Source: Streptococcus macacae NCTC 11558
Lineage (GTDB): Bacteria > Bacillota > Bacilli > Lactobacillales > Streptococcaceae
Length of the DNA: 64,000 nt
Assembly (NCBI RefSeq): GCF_000187995.2
Contig: NZ_AEUW02000001.1
Coordinates: forward strand, 1-64,000
Reading direction: 5' to 3'
Shown here: one piece after another, positions 26,864 through 35,745 of the stretch
How positions within the stretch are numbered: position 1 is the first letter of the stretch
How the letters are laid out: each line of letters starts with the position of its first letter
Made by a program: the position numbers and the translations under genes
The notes under the pieces: generated by a model
What the model was told of the DNA's origin: nothing
Seen by the model: the letters and a program-made list of their open reading frames with translations, nothing else
The model's database searches: none

Positions 26864-27906
26864 TGGAACATATTTTCAAAAAAAGGCGTTTGAATTTTCT
26901 CTATCAATCATTGAAATACATGCGCTATGTCTTTAATGACCACTTTGTTTTGGTGCTGATTTTTCTGCTTGGTTTTTTGATGGTTCAATACAGCCGCTTT
27001 CTAAAAGCTTTTCCGGCTAACCATGTCCCTATCATTTTAGTTTTGCTGGTTTTGCTGCTTTTTTTGCTTTTTTGGGGCAATATTGCCACCTATTTGGAAG
27101 AAGCAGACAGTCAGTTTCTCTTGGTTCAAGAAGCAAAACTGATTGAGATAATCAGAAAAGCTAAAAGACGTGCTTATATTTTTTGGACTGGTATTCAGAC
27201 TTTTTGCCTTTTGTTGCTGGCTCCTTTATTTCTCCGTTTAGGACTTTCATTCCCTTATTTTTTGCTTCTTTTGCTCTTTTTAGGAGCTGTTAAGGGACTG
27301 ATAATGGAAAGAAAAAGCAGACAGCTCATTTCTTCTAAAAAAGTATTCTGGGATAAAGCCATTCATTATGAGCAGAAACGGCAGCAAAGGATTCTAAAAT
27401 TCTTTTCTCTCTTTACGAATGTGAAGGGAATTTCAGCTAGTGTTAAGCGGCGTTCTTATTTAGATTTTCTGACTAACCTTCTGCAGAAAAGTCACCAAAA
27501 AACATGGTCGAACCTGTATTTGCGTGCTTTTTTGCGCAGCGGAGATTATTTAGGCTTAACTTTACGTTTGCTCATTTTGAGTCTTCTTAGCTTAATTTTT
27601 ATTAAGAGTCCCTTGATTTCGGCTGGATTGGCTATTCTTTTTAACTATCTTTTGCTTTTTCAGCTGCTGGCTCTCTACAAACATTATGATTATCAGTATC
27701 TGACAGTTTTATTTCCAGTAGCCGGTCAGTCAAAAAAGAGCAATTTATTTCAACTATTACGTTGTATTTTATATCTTTTGACAATTTTTGAAGTCTGTCT
27801 TAGTTTTTCTTGGTTTAAGTGCGCTCTTTTAGTAGGAGCTATGCTTCTTTTAAACGAAGTCTACTTATCTTATAAAATAAAGAAGATAATTGACGAAGGC
27901 ACTTAA
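26863..27906 (+). CDS. ecsB: ABC transporter permease EcsB
   Basis: This 347-residue membrane protein has hydrophobic segments at about 30-60, 65-80, 100-145, 230-270 and 295-335, with a cytoplasmic basic region between. It belongs to the EcsB family of ABC permeases and is translationally coupled to ecsA. Sequence conservation in this family is low; the identification rests on size, topology, RRLNFLYQSLKYMRYVFND-type N-terminus and the partner. Confidence 0.87.
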   Translation: MEHIFKKRRLNFLYQSLKYMRYVFNDHFVLVLIFLLGFLMVQYSRFLKAFPANHVPIILVLLVLLLFLLFWGNIATYLEEADSQFLLVQEAKLIEIIRKAKRRAYIFWTGIQTFCLLLLAPLFLRLGLSFPYFLLLLLFLGAVKGLIMERKSRQLISSKKVFWDKAIHYEQKRQQRILKFFSLFTNVKGISASVKRRSYLDFLTNLLQKSHQKTWSNLYLRAFLRSGDYLGLTLRLLILSLLSLIFIKSPLISAGLAILFNYLLLFQLLALYKHYDYQYLTVLFPVAGQSKKSNLFQLLRCILYLLTIFEVCLSFSWFKCALLVGAMLLLNEVYLSYKIKKIIDEGT

Positions 27907-27953
27907 AACAAGTAAAATAAGACTAGCAATTTTAATACAAAAGGAGGAGCAGT

Positions 27954-28736
27954 GTGGCACAATCAGATAAAGATTTGACTCTGACACCTTTGAGAGGAAA
28001 AAGCGGCCAAGCCTATATTGGGACTTATCCCAATGGCGATAAAATTTTTGTTAAAATCAACACAACTCCTATTTTAGCTGCTTTGGCTAAAGAGCAAATT
28101 GCACCACAGTTATTATGGGCCAAGCGTCTTGGTAACGGAGATATGATGAGTGCGCAAGAATGGCTGGACGGGCGCCTGCTTACAAGAGCAGATATGAACA
28201 GCAAACAAGTGATTCAAGTTTTACTGCAGATGCATAAATCAAAACCCTTGGTTAATCAGCTGCTAAAACTCAATTACAAAGTAGAAGGCCCGCTGGATCT
28301 TCTTTTATCTTGGGAACGCAATGCGCCTTATCAGATTGCTGAAAATGCTTACTTGCAATCAGTCGTTACAGAGATGAAACGAGAAGTTCCTGATTTTAAA
28401 AAGGATCAAGCAACGATTGTTCATGGTGATGTAAGACACAGTAACTGGATTGTTACGACTAGCGGCCTTATTTATTTAGTAGACTGGGATTCTGTACGTG
28501 TGGCAGATAGGATGTTTGATGTAGCTCATGTCTTAAGCCATTATATTCCAAAGACGCGCTGGGCAGATTGGCTGACTTATTACGGTTATAAAAAAAATGA
28601 AAAAGTCTTTCAAAAAATCAGCTGGTATGGACAGTTGTCTTATTTATACCAAATTTTACAGTACTACGATAACCGGGATATGGAAAATGTTAATCAGGAA
28701 ATTTATGAATTGCGCAAATTCAGAGATTCTTTTTAA
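27954..28736 (+). CDS. ccrZ: CcrZ-like phosphotransferase (YtmP family)
   Basis: This 260-residue protein has an aminoglycoside phosphotransferase/choline-kinase fold. The catalytic loop is IVHGDVRHSNWIV, with the metal-binding Asp in YLVDWDSVRVADRMFD. In pneumococcus the gene directly upstream of trmB is ccrZ, which acts with FtsZ and DnaA to time chromosome replication; position and length agree here. The start is GTG with AGGAGG upstream. It is ten bases before trmB and forms an operon with it. The natural small-molecule substrate is not shown by the sequence. Confidence 0.85.
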   Translation: MAQSDKDLTLTPLRGKSGQAYIGTYPNGDKIFVKINTTPILAALAKEQIAPQLLWAKRLGNGDMMSAQEWLDGRLLTRADMNSKQVIQVLLQMHKSKPLVNQLLKLNYKVEGPLDLLLSWERNAPYQIAENAYLQSVVTEMKREVPDFKKDQATIVHGDVRHSNWIVTTSGLIYLVDWDSVRVADRMFDVAHVLSHYIPKTRWADWLTYYGYKKNEKVFQKISWYGQLSYLYQILQYYDNRDMENVNQEIYELRKFRDSF

Positions 28737-28745
28737 AGGGAGATC

Positions 28746-29381
28746 ATGAGAGTTAGAAAACGAAAGGGCGCTAAGGAGCACCTAGAAAACAATCCTCAAT
28801 ATGTCATAGTTCATCCAGAAAAAGCTAAGGGCCGCTGGCAAGAAGTCTTTGGCAATCAAAACCCTATTCACATTGAAGTTGGCAGCGGTAAAGGGAGTTT
28901 TATTACAGGTATAGCTGCTCAAAATCCTCATATTAATTACATTGGGATTGATATTCAGACTTCTGTTTTGAGCCATGCTTTAGATAAAGTCTTGGCCAGC
29001 AGCCTGCCTAATGTTAGATTATTGCTGGCAGATGGATCAAGTTTGAAAAATTATTTTGCAGATAGCGAAATTGCACTGCTTTATTTAAACTTCAGCGATC
29101 CTTGGCCTAAGAAACGACATGAGAAACGCCGATTGACTTCTATAACTTTTCTTGATGTTTACAGACAAATTCTGCCGGAAAAGGGAGAAATTCATTTCAA
29201 AACGGACAATCGCGGTCTTTTTGAATATAGCTTGGCAAGTTTCTCACAATATGGTATGATTTTAGAGCGGGTATGGTTAGATTTACATGCTAGTGATTTT
29301 GAAGGCAATGTGATGACAGAATATGAAGAAAAATTTTCGCAAAAAGGCCAGGTTATCTATAGGCTGGAAGCTAGTTTTTAA
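28746..29381 (+). CDS. trmB: tRNA (guanine-N7)-methyltransferase
   Basis: TrmB makes m7G46 in the variable loop of tRNA using S-adenosylmethionine. The 211 residues are a normal length. The SAM-binding motif is [12 protein letters not shown], followed by [11 protein letters not shown], and the catalytic region [17 protein letters not shown] is diagnostic. GGGAGATC lies before the ATG. A weak AT-rich inverted repeat after the gene (about 29433-29477) could end transcription before the tRNA gene. Confidence 0.96.
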   Translation: MRVRKRKGAKEHLENNPQYVIVHPEKAKGRWQEVFGNQNPIHIEVGSGKGSFITGIAAQNPHINYIGIDIQTSVLSHALDKVLASSLPNVRLLLADGSSLKNYFADSEIALLYLNFSDPWPKKRHEKRRLTSITFLDVYRQILPEKGEIHFKTDNRGLFEYSLASFSQYGMILERVWLDLHASDFEGNVMTEYEEKFSQKGQVIYRLEASF

Positions 29382-29484
29382 GGCTGTCATTCTTTGTTTT
29401 TATACGATTTGAATTTTTATAACTAAATTGTGAAGCAAAAGAAAGAGCTTTGCTGATGGACTGTTTCTTTTTGCTTTATAAAAT

Positions 29485-29571
29485 GGAGAGGTCGCATAGT
29501 GGCTGAGTGCGCACGCTTGGAAAGCGTGTAGTCCTTAACGGGGCTCGGGGGTTCGAATCCCCTCCTCTCCT
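29485..29571 (+). tRNA. tRNA-Ser (anticodon GGA)
   Basis: The acceptor stem GGAGAGG pairs with CCTCTCC. The anticodon arm CACGC-TTGGAAA-GCGTG has anticodon GGA, which reads serine UCC/UCU. A long variable arm and the T-arm GGGGGTTCGAATCCCCTC follow, as expected of a class II tRNA. CCA is not encoded. It stands alone between trmB and the rimP operon, and no integrated element is seen beside it. Confidence 0.95.
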
Positions 29572-29775
29572 TAATAATTACGGCTTAAAAAGCGGCAGAA
29601 ACTATTTCTTTTTTTGGAGCTTACGATAGAGTTAAGAAACTGGTTTTAGGCTGAAAGGCTATTTTTCCTCTATATTAGGGGATTAAAGCTTATCTGAACT
29701 GCTATATCAGAGCAGTAATATTAGCTTGTATGAACAGTGATTATGTTTTTATCCCTGTCTTATCACAATTGGAAC

Positions 29776-29869
29776 TTGTATTTTTTAAAATTTATGTTAT
29801 AATAATAAAAAATAATACAGAAAGGGGCGAAGTTGTAACTTCGCCTCTTATGTGTGTGAGGAGGGAAAG
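29776..29869 (+). promoter_or_regulatory. Promoter and structured leader of the rimP-nusA-infB operon
   Basis: TTGTAT (29776-29781), 16 bases, then TGT-TATAAT (29798-29803) form an extended -10 promoter. The transcript would begin near 29810. It contains the hairpin GGCGAAG-TTGTAA-CTTCGCC and then AGGAGGG. A structured rimP leader is known in other Firmicutes. A seven-codon frame (ATG 29850 to TAA 29873) overlaps the ribosome site. The 200 bases between the tRNA and this promoter show nothing I can name. Confidence 0.6.
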
Positions 29870-30343
29870 ATAATCGCAGCTATTGTTGATATCGTAAGTC
29901 AAGTTATTACACCTGCTATTGCAGAACCTTTTGAATTGGTGAGTGTTGAGTATGAAAAGATGGGAAAAGATCAGGTGCTTAGTATTTTAGTTGATAAGCC
30001 TGGCGGTATTACAGTAGAGGATACTGCAGAACTGACAGAGATTATCAGTCCTTTATTGGATGCTATTGAGCCTGATCCTTTTCCAGATAGATATATGCTG
30101 GAGGTTTCCAGTCCTGGTTTGGAACGTCCGCTTAAGACAGCTGAAAGCTTGACAAATGCTATCGGTCAGTATGTTAATATCAGCCTCTATCAGGCTATTG
30201 ATAAGGTCAAACATTTTGAAGGAGATCTGGTGGCCTTTGATGGTGAAACGCTGACGATCACTTATAGAGATAAGACAAGCCAAAAAACCATTGATATTCC
30301 CTATCAGATGGTTGCTAAGGCCCGTCTTGCTGTGAAACTTTAG
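29870..30343 (+). CDS. rimP: Ribosome maturation factor RimP, unusual start codon
   Basis: RimP helps assemble the 30S ribosomal subunit. The body is typical: [53 protein letters not shown] and the C-terminal [14 protein letters not shown]. The start is uncertain. The frame extends back to a GTG at 29852, but that codon has no ribosome site. A strong AGGAGGG at 29859-29865 points instead to ATA (29870) or ATC (29873), where homologous proteins begin (IIAAIVDIV aligned with a family MIA-type start, as I recall). No in-frame ATG occurs before residue 30 or so. It heads the operon rimP-nusA-ylxR-ylxQ-infB. Confidence 0.88.
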   Translation: MIAAIVDIVSQVITPAIAEPFELVSVEYEKMGKDQVLSILVDKPGGITVEDTAELTEIISPLLDAIEPDPFPDRYMLEVSSPGLERPLKTAESLTNAIGQYVNISLYQAIDKVKHFEGDLVAFDGETLTITYRDKTSQKTIDIPYQMVAKARLAVKL

Positions 30344-30378
30344 AAAGGAAAATCTTTGTTAGGCAAAGAGAAAAAATT

Positions 30379-31587
30379 ATGAGCCAAGAAATGCTAGAAG
30401 CCTTCCGTATTTTGGAAGAAGAAAAACATATCAATAAAAATGACATCATTGAAGCAGTGACAGAATCATTGAAGTCTGCTTATAAGCGTCGTTATGGTCA
30501 GTCAGAAAGTGCTGAAATTGTCTTTAATGAAAAAACAGGTGATTTTCAGGTTTTTACTGTTCGTGAGGTTGTTGAGGAAGTTTTTGACAGCCGGCTTGAG
30601 ATCAGTTTGAAAGATGCTCTTGAAATCAATACAGCCTATGAATTAGGAGATAAAATTCGTTTTGAAGAGTCTCCAAAAGAATTTGGACGTGTAGCAGCTC
30701 AATCAGCTAAGCAAACTATTATGGAAAAAATGCGCCGCCAAATGCGTGAAATTACCTATAATGAGTTTAAAGAACATGAAAATGAAATTATGACAGGAAC
30801 TGTGGAGCGTTTTGACAATCGTTTTATCTATGTCAATTTAGGCAGCATTGAAGCGCAGCTGTCTCGTCAGGATCAAATTCCAGGTGAGAGTTTTGCTTCA
30901 CACGATCGTATTGAAGTTTATGTCTATAAGGTTGAGAATAATCCTAAGGGTGTCAATGTTTTTGTCAGCCGCAGCCATCCAGAATTTATTAAGCGTATAA
31001 TGGAGCAAGAGATTCCTGAAGTTTTCGATGGGACTGTTGAAATCATGAGCGTGGCGCGTGAGGCTGGGGATCGGACTAAGGTTGCGGTTCGCAGTCATAA
31101 TGCGAATGTAGATGCTATTGGTACAATCGTTGGCCGCAAAGGAGCCAATATAAAAAAAGTTACGGGTAAGTTTCATCCAAAGCGTTTAGACCAAAAAACG
31201 GGTCTTTGGGTTCCTGTAGAAGAAAATATTGATGTCATTGAGTGGGTTGATGATCCGGCAGAATTTATCTACAATGCTATTGCACCTGCTGAGGTTGATC
31301 AAGTCCTTTTTGATGAGGAAGATGAGAAACATGCAACAGTTGTTGTTCCAGATAGCAAATTATCTCTTGCTATCGGCCGCCGCGGTCAAAATGTTCGCTT
31401 AGCAGCTCACTTAACGGGCTATCGGATTGATATTAAATCAGCCAGTGAATTTGACGAAATGGAATCAGCCTGGGAAGATCAAAATGCGCCTCTAGAAGAA
31501 ATAGCTCCTGAGGACACAATAGCTAGTGATGAGATAGATGAGATCAGTGAGCCTGCTCCAGAATTTGCAGTTGATGATATAGAATAG
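30379..31587 (+). CDS. nusA: Transcription termination/antitermination factor NusA
   Basis: NusA binds RNA polymerase and controls pausing, termination and antitermination. This 402-residue form has the N-terminal polymerase-binding domain, the S1 domain (EIMTGTVERFDNRFIYVNLG) and two KH domains (AIGTIVGRKGANIKKV and LAIGRRGQNVRLAAHLTG), then an acidic tail. The extra C-terminal AR repeats of Escherichia coli NusA are absent, as usual in Firmicutes. It follows rimP in the operon. Confidence 0.97.
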   Translation: MSQEMLEAFRILEEEKHINKNDIIEAVTESLKSAYKRRYGQSESAEIVFNEKTGDFQVFTVREVVEEVFDSRLEISLKDALEINTAYELGDKIRFEESPKEFGRVAAQSAKQTIMEKMRRQMREITYNEFKEHENEIMTGTVERFDNRFIYVNLGSIEAQLSRQDQIPGESFASHDRIEVYVYKVENNPKGVNVFVSRSHPEFIKRIMEQEIPEVFDGTVEIMSVAREAGDRTKVAVRSHNANVDAIGTIVGRKGANIKKVTGKFHPKRLDQKTGLWVPVEENIDVIEWVDDPAEFIYNAIAPAEVDQVLFDEEDEKHATVVVPDSKLSLAIGRRGQNVRLAAHLTGYRIDIKSASEFDEMESAWEDQNAPLEEIAPEDTIASDEIDEISEPAPEFAVDDIE

Positions 31588-31604
31588 GAAGTTAGAGGTG
31601 TTTT

Positions 31605-31901
31605 ATGGCAAAGACAAGAAAAATACCTTTAAGGAAATCTCTTGTTTCAGGAGAATTGATTGATAAACGCGACCTGCTCCGTATTGTTAAAAATAAGGAA
31701 GGTGAAGTATTCATTGACCCTACTGGAAAGAAAAACGGTCGGGGAGCCTACATCAAGATTGATAATGGGGAAGCCTTAACAGCTAAGAAGAAGCGCGTTT
31801 TTAATCGCAGCTTTTCTATGGAAGTTCCGGAAGCATTTTATGATGAATTAATTGCTTATGTTGATCACAAGGTCAAAAGAAGAGAGTTAGGACTTGAATA
31901 A
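31605..31901 (+). CDS. ylxR: YlxR family RNase P-modulating protein
   Basis: This is a 98-residue basic protein of the YlxR/RnpM family. Signature parts are IPLRKSLVSGELIDKRDLLRI and GRGAYIK. The usual CVVC-type start of some homologues is absent here, as is common in streptococci. Recent work in other Firmicutes links YlxR to RNase P binding. It overlaps the next gene by eight bases at TTGAATAA and is part of the nusA operon. Confidence 0.93.
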   Translation: MAKTRKIPLRKSLVSGELIDKRDLLRIVKNKEGEVFIDPTGKKNGRGAYIKIDNGEALTAKKKRVFNRSFSMEVPEAFYDELIAYVDHKVKRRELGLE

Positions 31902-32196
31902 TTTACAACGGTTATCAAACTTACTGGGACTTGCTCAGCGAGCAGGGCGCCTTATTTCAGGTGAAGAAATGGCTATCAAAGCTATTCAAACACAGCAGGC
32001 AAAACTTATTTTTTTAGCTAATGATGCTGGACTAAATCTGACTAAGAAGGTAAGAGATAAAAGCAACTATTACGATATAGAAGTCTCTACAGTGTTTTCA
32101 ACACTGGAATTAAGTGCCGCTATTGGTAAGCCAAGAAAAGTGCTTGTCATAACGGATACTGGATTTTCAAAGAAAATGAGGACTCTTATGGAATAA
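31894..32196 (+). CDS. ylxQ: YlxQ-related L7Ae-like RNA-binding protein
   Basis: This 100-residue protein has the L7Ae/L30e/Gadd45 fold that binds kink-turn [25 protein letters not shown] and [13 protein letters not shown] are typical of the YlxQ branch. It starts at TTG overlapping the ylxR stop (TTGAATAA), so translation is coupled. The same TTG-over-stop device is used between immunity and lipase genes at 4495. It lies between ylxR and infB in the usual operon order. Confidence 0.92.
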   Translation: MNNLQRLSNLLGLAQRAGRLISGEEMAIKAIQTQQAKLIFLANDAGLNLTKKVRDKSNYYDIEVSTVFSTLELSAAIGKPRKVLVITDTGFSKKMRTLME

Positions 32197-32216
32197 AAAG
32201 AATAGGAGGACATAAT

Positions 32217-34928
32217 TTGTCTAAGAAAAGATTATATGAAATTGCTAAAGAATTGGGCAAAGAAAGTAAAGAAATTGTTGCACAGGCAAAATCACTGGGT
32301 TTAGAAGTAAAAAGCCATGCTTCAAGTGTTGAAGAAACGGATGCTCAGCGTATTATTGACAGCTTTTCTTCGGCAGCAGAAACCGCAAGGAAGAAAACTG
32401 AAGCAAAAGCTGAACAAACAAGTACTGCTGAAGCGAAACCAGCAGTTAAAACTGCTGGCCGTCCAAGACCGCAAAACCGTAATTTTAAAGCGGAGCGCGA
32501 AGCGCGTGCAAAGGCAGAAGCAGAACGCCGCCAAAATCATAAGAAACAGCAAAATAAAAGAAATGACAATCGCCAAAAAGATAGTCAAAATGCCTCTAAA
32601 GCTAATCAGCAAAAGACTAATAATCGCTTTGCTAAGGATCATCAAAAAAATAATCGCCCTAGCGGTCGCGATAATAATCAAAATAGCAAACAAATGGATC
32701 AAAACGGATCGCGTATTGATTTTAAGGCACGTGCAGCAGCTTTGAAGGCAGAGCAAAATGCTGAGTACTCACGGCAAAGCGAAACACGTTTTCGTGAGGC
32801 GCAAAATGCTAAACGCCGTGAGCAAGAAGAAGAAAGAGTCAGAAAAGCTAAGCAGAAGGAACAAAAGCGCACAGAGCAGCTAGCTAGCTCCCAAGAGACT
32901 CAGCAGCCGAGGCCAACTGTAGCGGAAGCTCCTAAGCCGGCAGCTATCGATACACGCCGCAAAAAACAAGCACGGCCTGATAAAAACCGTGATTTTTCAC
33001 ATGAAAATGAAGATGGGCCAAAACAAAATAAAAATAAGAAAAATCGGAATAAACAAAACCAAGTGAGAAACCAAAAGAATAGTAATTGGAATAAGAAAAA
33101 TAAAAAATCTAAAAACAATCGCGATAATACTAATCCTAAACCTGTTACTGAACGTAAATTCCATGAGTTACCAAAAGAGTTTGAATATACGGAAGGTATG
33201 ACAGTTGCAGAAATTGCAAAACGGATTAAACGTGAGCCTGCTGAAATCGTAAAGAAGCTCTTTATGATGGGTGTTATGGCCACTCAAAATCAATCATTGG
33301 ATGCTGATACAATTGAGCTATTGATGGTTGATTATGGTATTGAAGCGCACCAAAAGGTAGAAGTTGATGCGGCTGATATTGAACGTTTCTTTGTTGAAGA
33401 TGATTACCTTAATAAAGATAAGATGGTTGAACGGGCACCAGTTGTTACTATTATGGGACATGTCGATCATGGTAAAACAACCCTGTTAGATACTCTTCGC
33501 AATTCACGTGTGGCTACAGGTGAAGCTGGCGGCATTACCCAGCATATTGGTGCATACCAAATTGAGGAGGCTGGCAAAAAAATTACTTTTTTGGATACAC
33601 CAGGACACGCTGCTTTTACAAGTATGCGCGCACGCGGAGCATCAGTAACTGATATTACTATTCTTATTGTTGCTGCTGATGATGGTGTAATGCCACAGAC
33701 AATTGAAGCTATCAATCACTCTAAAGCTGCTAATGTTCCCATCATCGTTGCTATTAATAAAATCGATAAGCCAGGTGCCAACCCAGAACGTGTTATCGGT
33801 GAGCTGGCCGAATATGGCGTCATTTCAACAGCTTGGGGCGGAGATTCCGAATTTGTTGAAATTTCAGCGAAATTTGGTAAAAATATTGAGGAGCTTTTAG
33901 AAACAGTTCTTTTAGTAGCAGAAATTCAGGAACTTAAGGCAGACCCAACTGTTCGTGCTATCGGTACAGTCATTGAAGCACGTTTAGATAAAGGCAAAGG
34001 TGCGATTGCTACCCTTCTTGTACAGCAAGGGACCTTACATGTGCAAGATCCTATTGTTGTTGGCAATACTTTTGGACGTGTTAGAGCTATGACTAATGAT
34101 CTTGGCCGTCGTGTTAAAACAGCTCCTCCGTCTACTCCTGTCTCTATCACTGGCTTGAATGAAGCGCCTATGGCAGGAGATCACTTTGCCGTGTATGAAG
34201 ATGAAAAGGCTGCGCGTGCGGCCGGAGAAGAACGTGCTAAACGTGCTCTGCTTAAACAGCGCCAGCTGACTCACCGCGTTAGTCTTGACAATCTTTTTGA
34301 TACACTTAAAGCTGGCGAAGTTAAGTCTGTCAATGTCATTATCAAGGCTGATGTACAAGGTTCTGTAGAAGCCCTAGCAGCCTCCTTACTTAAGATTGAT
34401 GTTGAAGGTGTTAAGGTAAGCGTCGTTCATTCAGCTGTCGGTGCTATTAATGAGTCTGATGTGACATTAGCAGAAGCTTCTAATGCAGTTATTATTGGTT
34501 TCAATGTCCGTCCTACCTCTCAGGCTCGTCAGCAGGCAGAAGCAGACGAAGTTGAAATTCGCTTGCATTCTATTATTTATAAAGTCATTGAAGAAGTTGA
34601 AGATGCTATGAAAGGAATGCTTGATCCAGAATTTGAAGAAAAGATTATTGGTGAGGCCTTAATTCGTGAAATCTTCAAAGTTTCTAAAGTAGGAACAATC
34701 GGTGGCTTTATGGTAACCAGCGGTAAAGTGACCCGCGATTCGAAAGTTCGTGTAATTCGAGATGGAGTTGTTATCTTTGATGGTGCTTTAGCAAGTCTTA
34801 AGCATTATAAAGATGATGTTAAAGAAGTTGGTAACGGTCAAGAAGGTGGTCTTATGGTCGAAAATTACAATGACATCAAGGTAGATGATATGATCGAAGC
34901 CTATATTATGGAAGAGATCAAACGATAA
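32217..34928 (+). CDS. infB: Translation initiation factor IF-2
   Basis: IF-2 is the GTPase that places initiator tRNA on the ribosome. The 903 residues comprise an N-terminal IF2_N motif ([20 protein letters not shown]), a long Lys/Arg/Gln/Asn-rich unstructured segment (about 65-310), a second IF2_N domain and then the G domain: G1 [13 protein letters not shown]3 DTPGHAAF, G4 NKID. Domains II-IV follow. The start is TTG, supported by AGGAGG eight bases upstream. It ends the rimP operon. The lysine-rich region gives rise to long reverse-strand open frames that I regard as artefacts. Confidence 0.97.
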   Translation: MSKKRLYEIAKELGKESKEIVAQAKSLGLEVKSHASSVEETDAQRIIDSFSSAAETARKKTEAKAEQTSTAEAKPAVKTAGRPRPQNRNFKAEREARAKAEAERRQNHKKQQNKRNDNRQKDSQNASKANQQKTNNRFAKDHQKNNRPSGRDNNQNSKQMDQNGSRIDFKARAAALKAEQNAEYSRQSETRFREAQNAKRREQEEERVRKAKQKEQKRTEQLASSQETQQPRPTVAEAPKPAAIDTRRKKQARPDKNRDFSHENEDGPKQNKNKKNRNKQNQVRNQKNSNWNKKNKKSKNNRDNTNPKPVTERKFHELPKEFEYTEGMTVAEIAKRIKREPAEIVKKLFMMGVMATQNQSLDADTIELLMVDYGIEAHQKVEVDAADIERFFVEDDYLNKDKMVERAPVVTIMGHVDHGKTTLLDTLRNSRVATGEAGGITQHIGAYQIEEAGKKITFLDTPGHAAFTSMRARGASVTDITILIVAADDGVMPQTIEAINHSKAANVPIIVAINKIDKPGANPERVIGELAEYGVISTAWGGDSEFVEISAKFGKNIEELLETVLLVAEIQELKADPTVRAIGTVIEARLDKGKGAIATLLVQQGTLHVQDPIVVGNTFGRVRAMTNDLGRRVKTAPPSTPVSITGLNEAPMAGDHFAVYEDEKAARAAGEERAKRALLKQRQLTHRVSLDNLFDTLKAGEVKSVNVIIKADVQGSVEALAASLLKIDVEGVKVSVVHSAVGAINESDVTLAEASNAVIIGFNVRPTSQARQQAEADEVEIRLHSIIYKVIEEVEDAMKGMLDPEFEEKIIGEALIREIFKVSKVGTIGGFMVTSGKVTRDSKVRVIRDGVVIFDGALASLKHYKDDVKEVGNGQEGGLMVENYNDIKVDDMIEAYIMEEIKR

Positions 34929-35102
34929 TATAAAAGATTTCATTTAGAAACTAATATTGCTAGTTTAGTTCACCCTACTGTCATCGAAAGAATAGCTTAT
35001 TTAGCTAAGTAGGGGGATAGCTTAGACATTAAATAGTTTGAGTCTTGGCTTTTGTCTTTCATTTCTGGCTGCTGCAATGATTTAGAAAGGAAAAGATAAA
35101 CA

Positions 35103-35453
35103 ATGGTGAATTATCGTCTTGACCGCGTTGGCATGGAAATTAAACGCGAAGTCAATGAAATTCTGCAAAAAAAAGTACGCGATCCCCGCGTTGCTGCTGT
35201 GACGATTACAGATGTGGAGATGCTGGGGGATCTATCACTAGCTAAGGTCTACTATACAGTCATGAGCGATTTGGCTTCAGATAATCAAAAAGCTCAAGTT
35301 GGTCTTGAAAAAGCCAAGGGAACGATTAAGCGTGAACTAGGAAAAAATCTGACTATGTACAAAATTCCAGACTTGACTTTTATTAAAGATGAGTCTATTG
35401 AATATGGAAATAAGATAGACCAAATGTTACGTGATTTGGAAAAAAAAGAATAA
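35103..35453 (+). CDS. rbfA: Ribosome-binding factor A
   Basis: RbfA is a 30S assembly and cold-adaptation factor. The 116 residues have the KH-like fold, with [23 protein letters not shown] at the N-terminus and the conserved [28 protein letters not shown] lies upstream. It is separated from infB by 174 bases that contain a CCCTACT/AGTAGGG inverted repeat (about 34973-35014), which may modulate read-through. A strong terminator follows. Confidence 0.96.
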   Translation: MVNYRLDRVGMEIKREVNEILQKKVRDPRVAAVTITDVEMLGDLSLAKVYYTVMSDLASDNQKAQVGLEKAKGTIKRELGKNLTMYKIPDLTFIKDESIEYGNKIDQMLRDLEKKE

Positions 35454-35458
35454 TATGA

Positions 35459-35495
35459 CAAGGGCTGGGCAAAAATGTGTCCAGCCCTTATATTT
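35459..35495 (+). terminator. Terminator after rbfA
   Basis: AAGGGCTGGGC pairs with GTCCAGCCCTT around an A/T loop, followed by ATATTTT. It shares the (C)TGGGC/(G)TCCAG core seen in several other terminators of this window. Confidence 0.82.
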
Positions 35496-35600
35496 TGCCC
35501 TCAGTTTTGCGCTGCTTGCTTAAGCTTTTTCTTTCCTCTATTTGGGAAGAAGGTAAGACTGCCGTTTTACCTCTAGTGGTCTTAATTTAGAAAAATTTAA

Positions 35601-35620
35601 GTTATGTAAAGTTATGTTAA
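35601..35620 (+). promoter_or_regulatory. Tandem 10-base direct repeat, possible response-regulator site
   Basis: GTTATGTAAA is followed immediately by GTTATGTTAA: two copies with a 10-base period, about 125 bases before the secreted lipase-like gene. OmpR-type regulators bind such phased repeats. It resembles the VicR/WalR pattern TGTWAH-N5-TGTWAH, but the spacing here is one base short. The link is tentative. Confidence 0.35.
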
Positions 35621-35745
35621 TTTCATTTTGTTGTTTCGCAACAATAGTGTAAAAAAGATGAATTAAGCTAATAAAGTATCGTCAAATACAGTATGTGAAG
35701 CTATTGTAGCGATGCTATTATAATCATTCATTAAGGGGAGATTTC

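Noticed and set aside
29485..29571. tRNA-Ser as an integration site for a mobile element
   Set aside because: No integrase gene or direct repeat of the tRNA 3' end is visible nearby; the neighbours are core genes in normal order.
32322..33283. Long reverse-strand open frames opposite infB
   Set aside because: They mirror the Lys/Gln/Asn-rich linker of IF-2 and give hydrophobic Phe/Leu/Ile-rich translations without motifs; they are shadows of a biased coding region.
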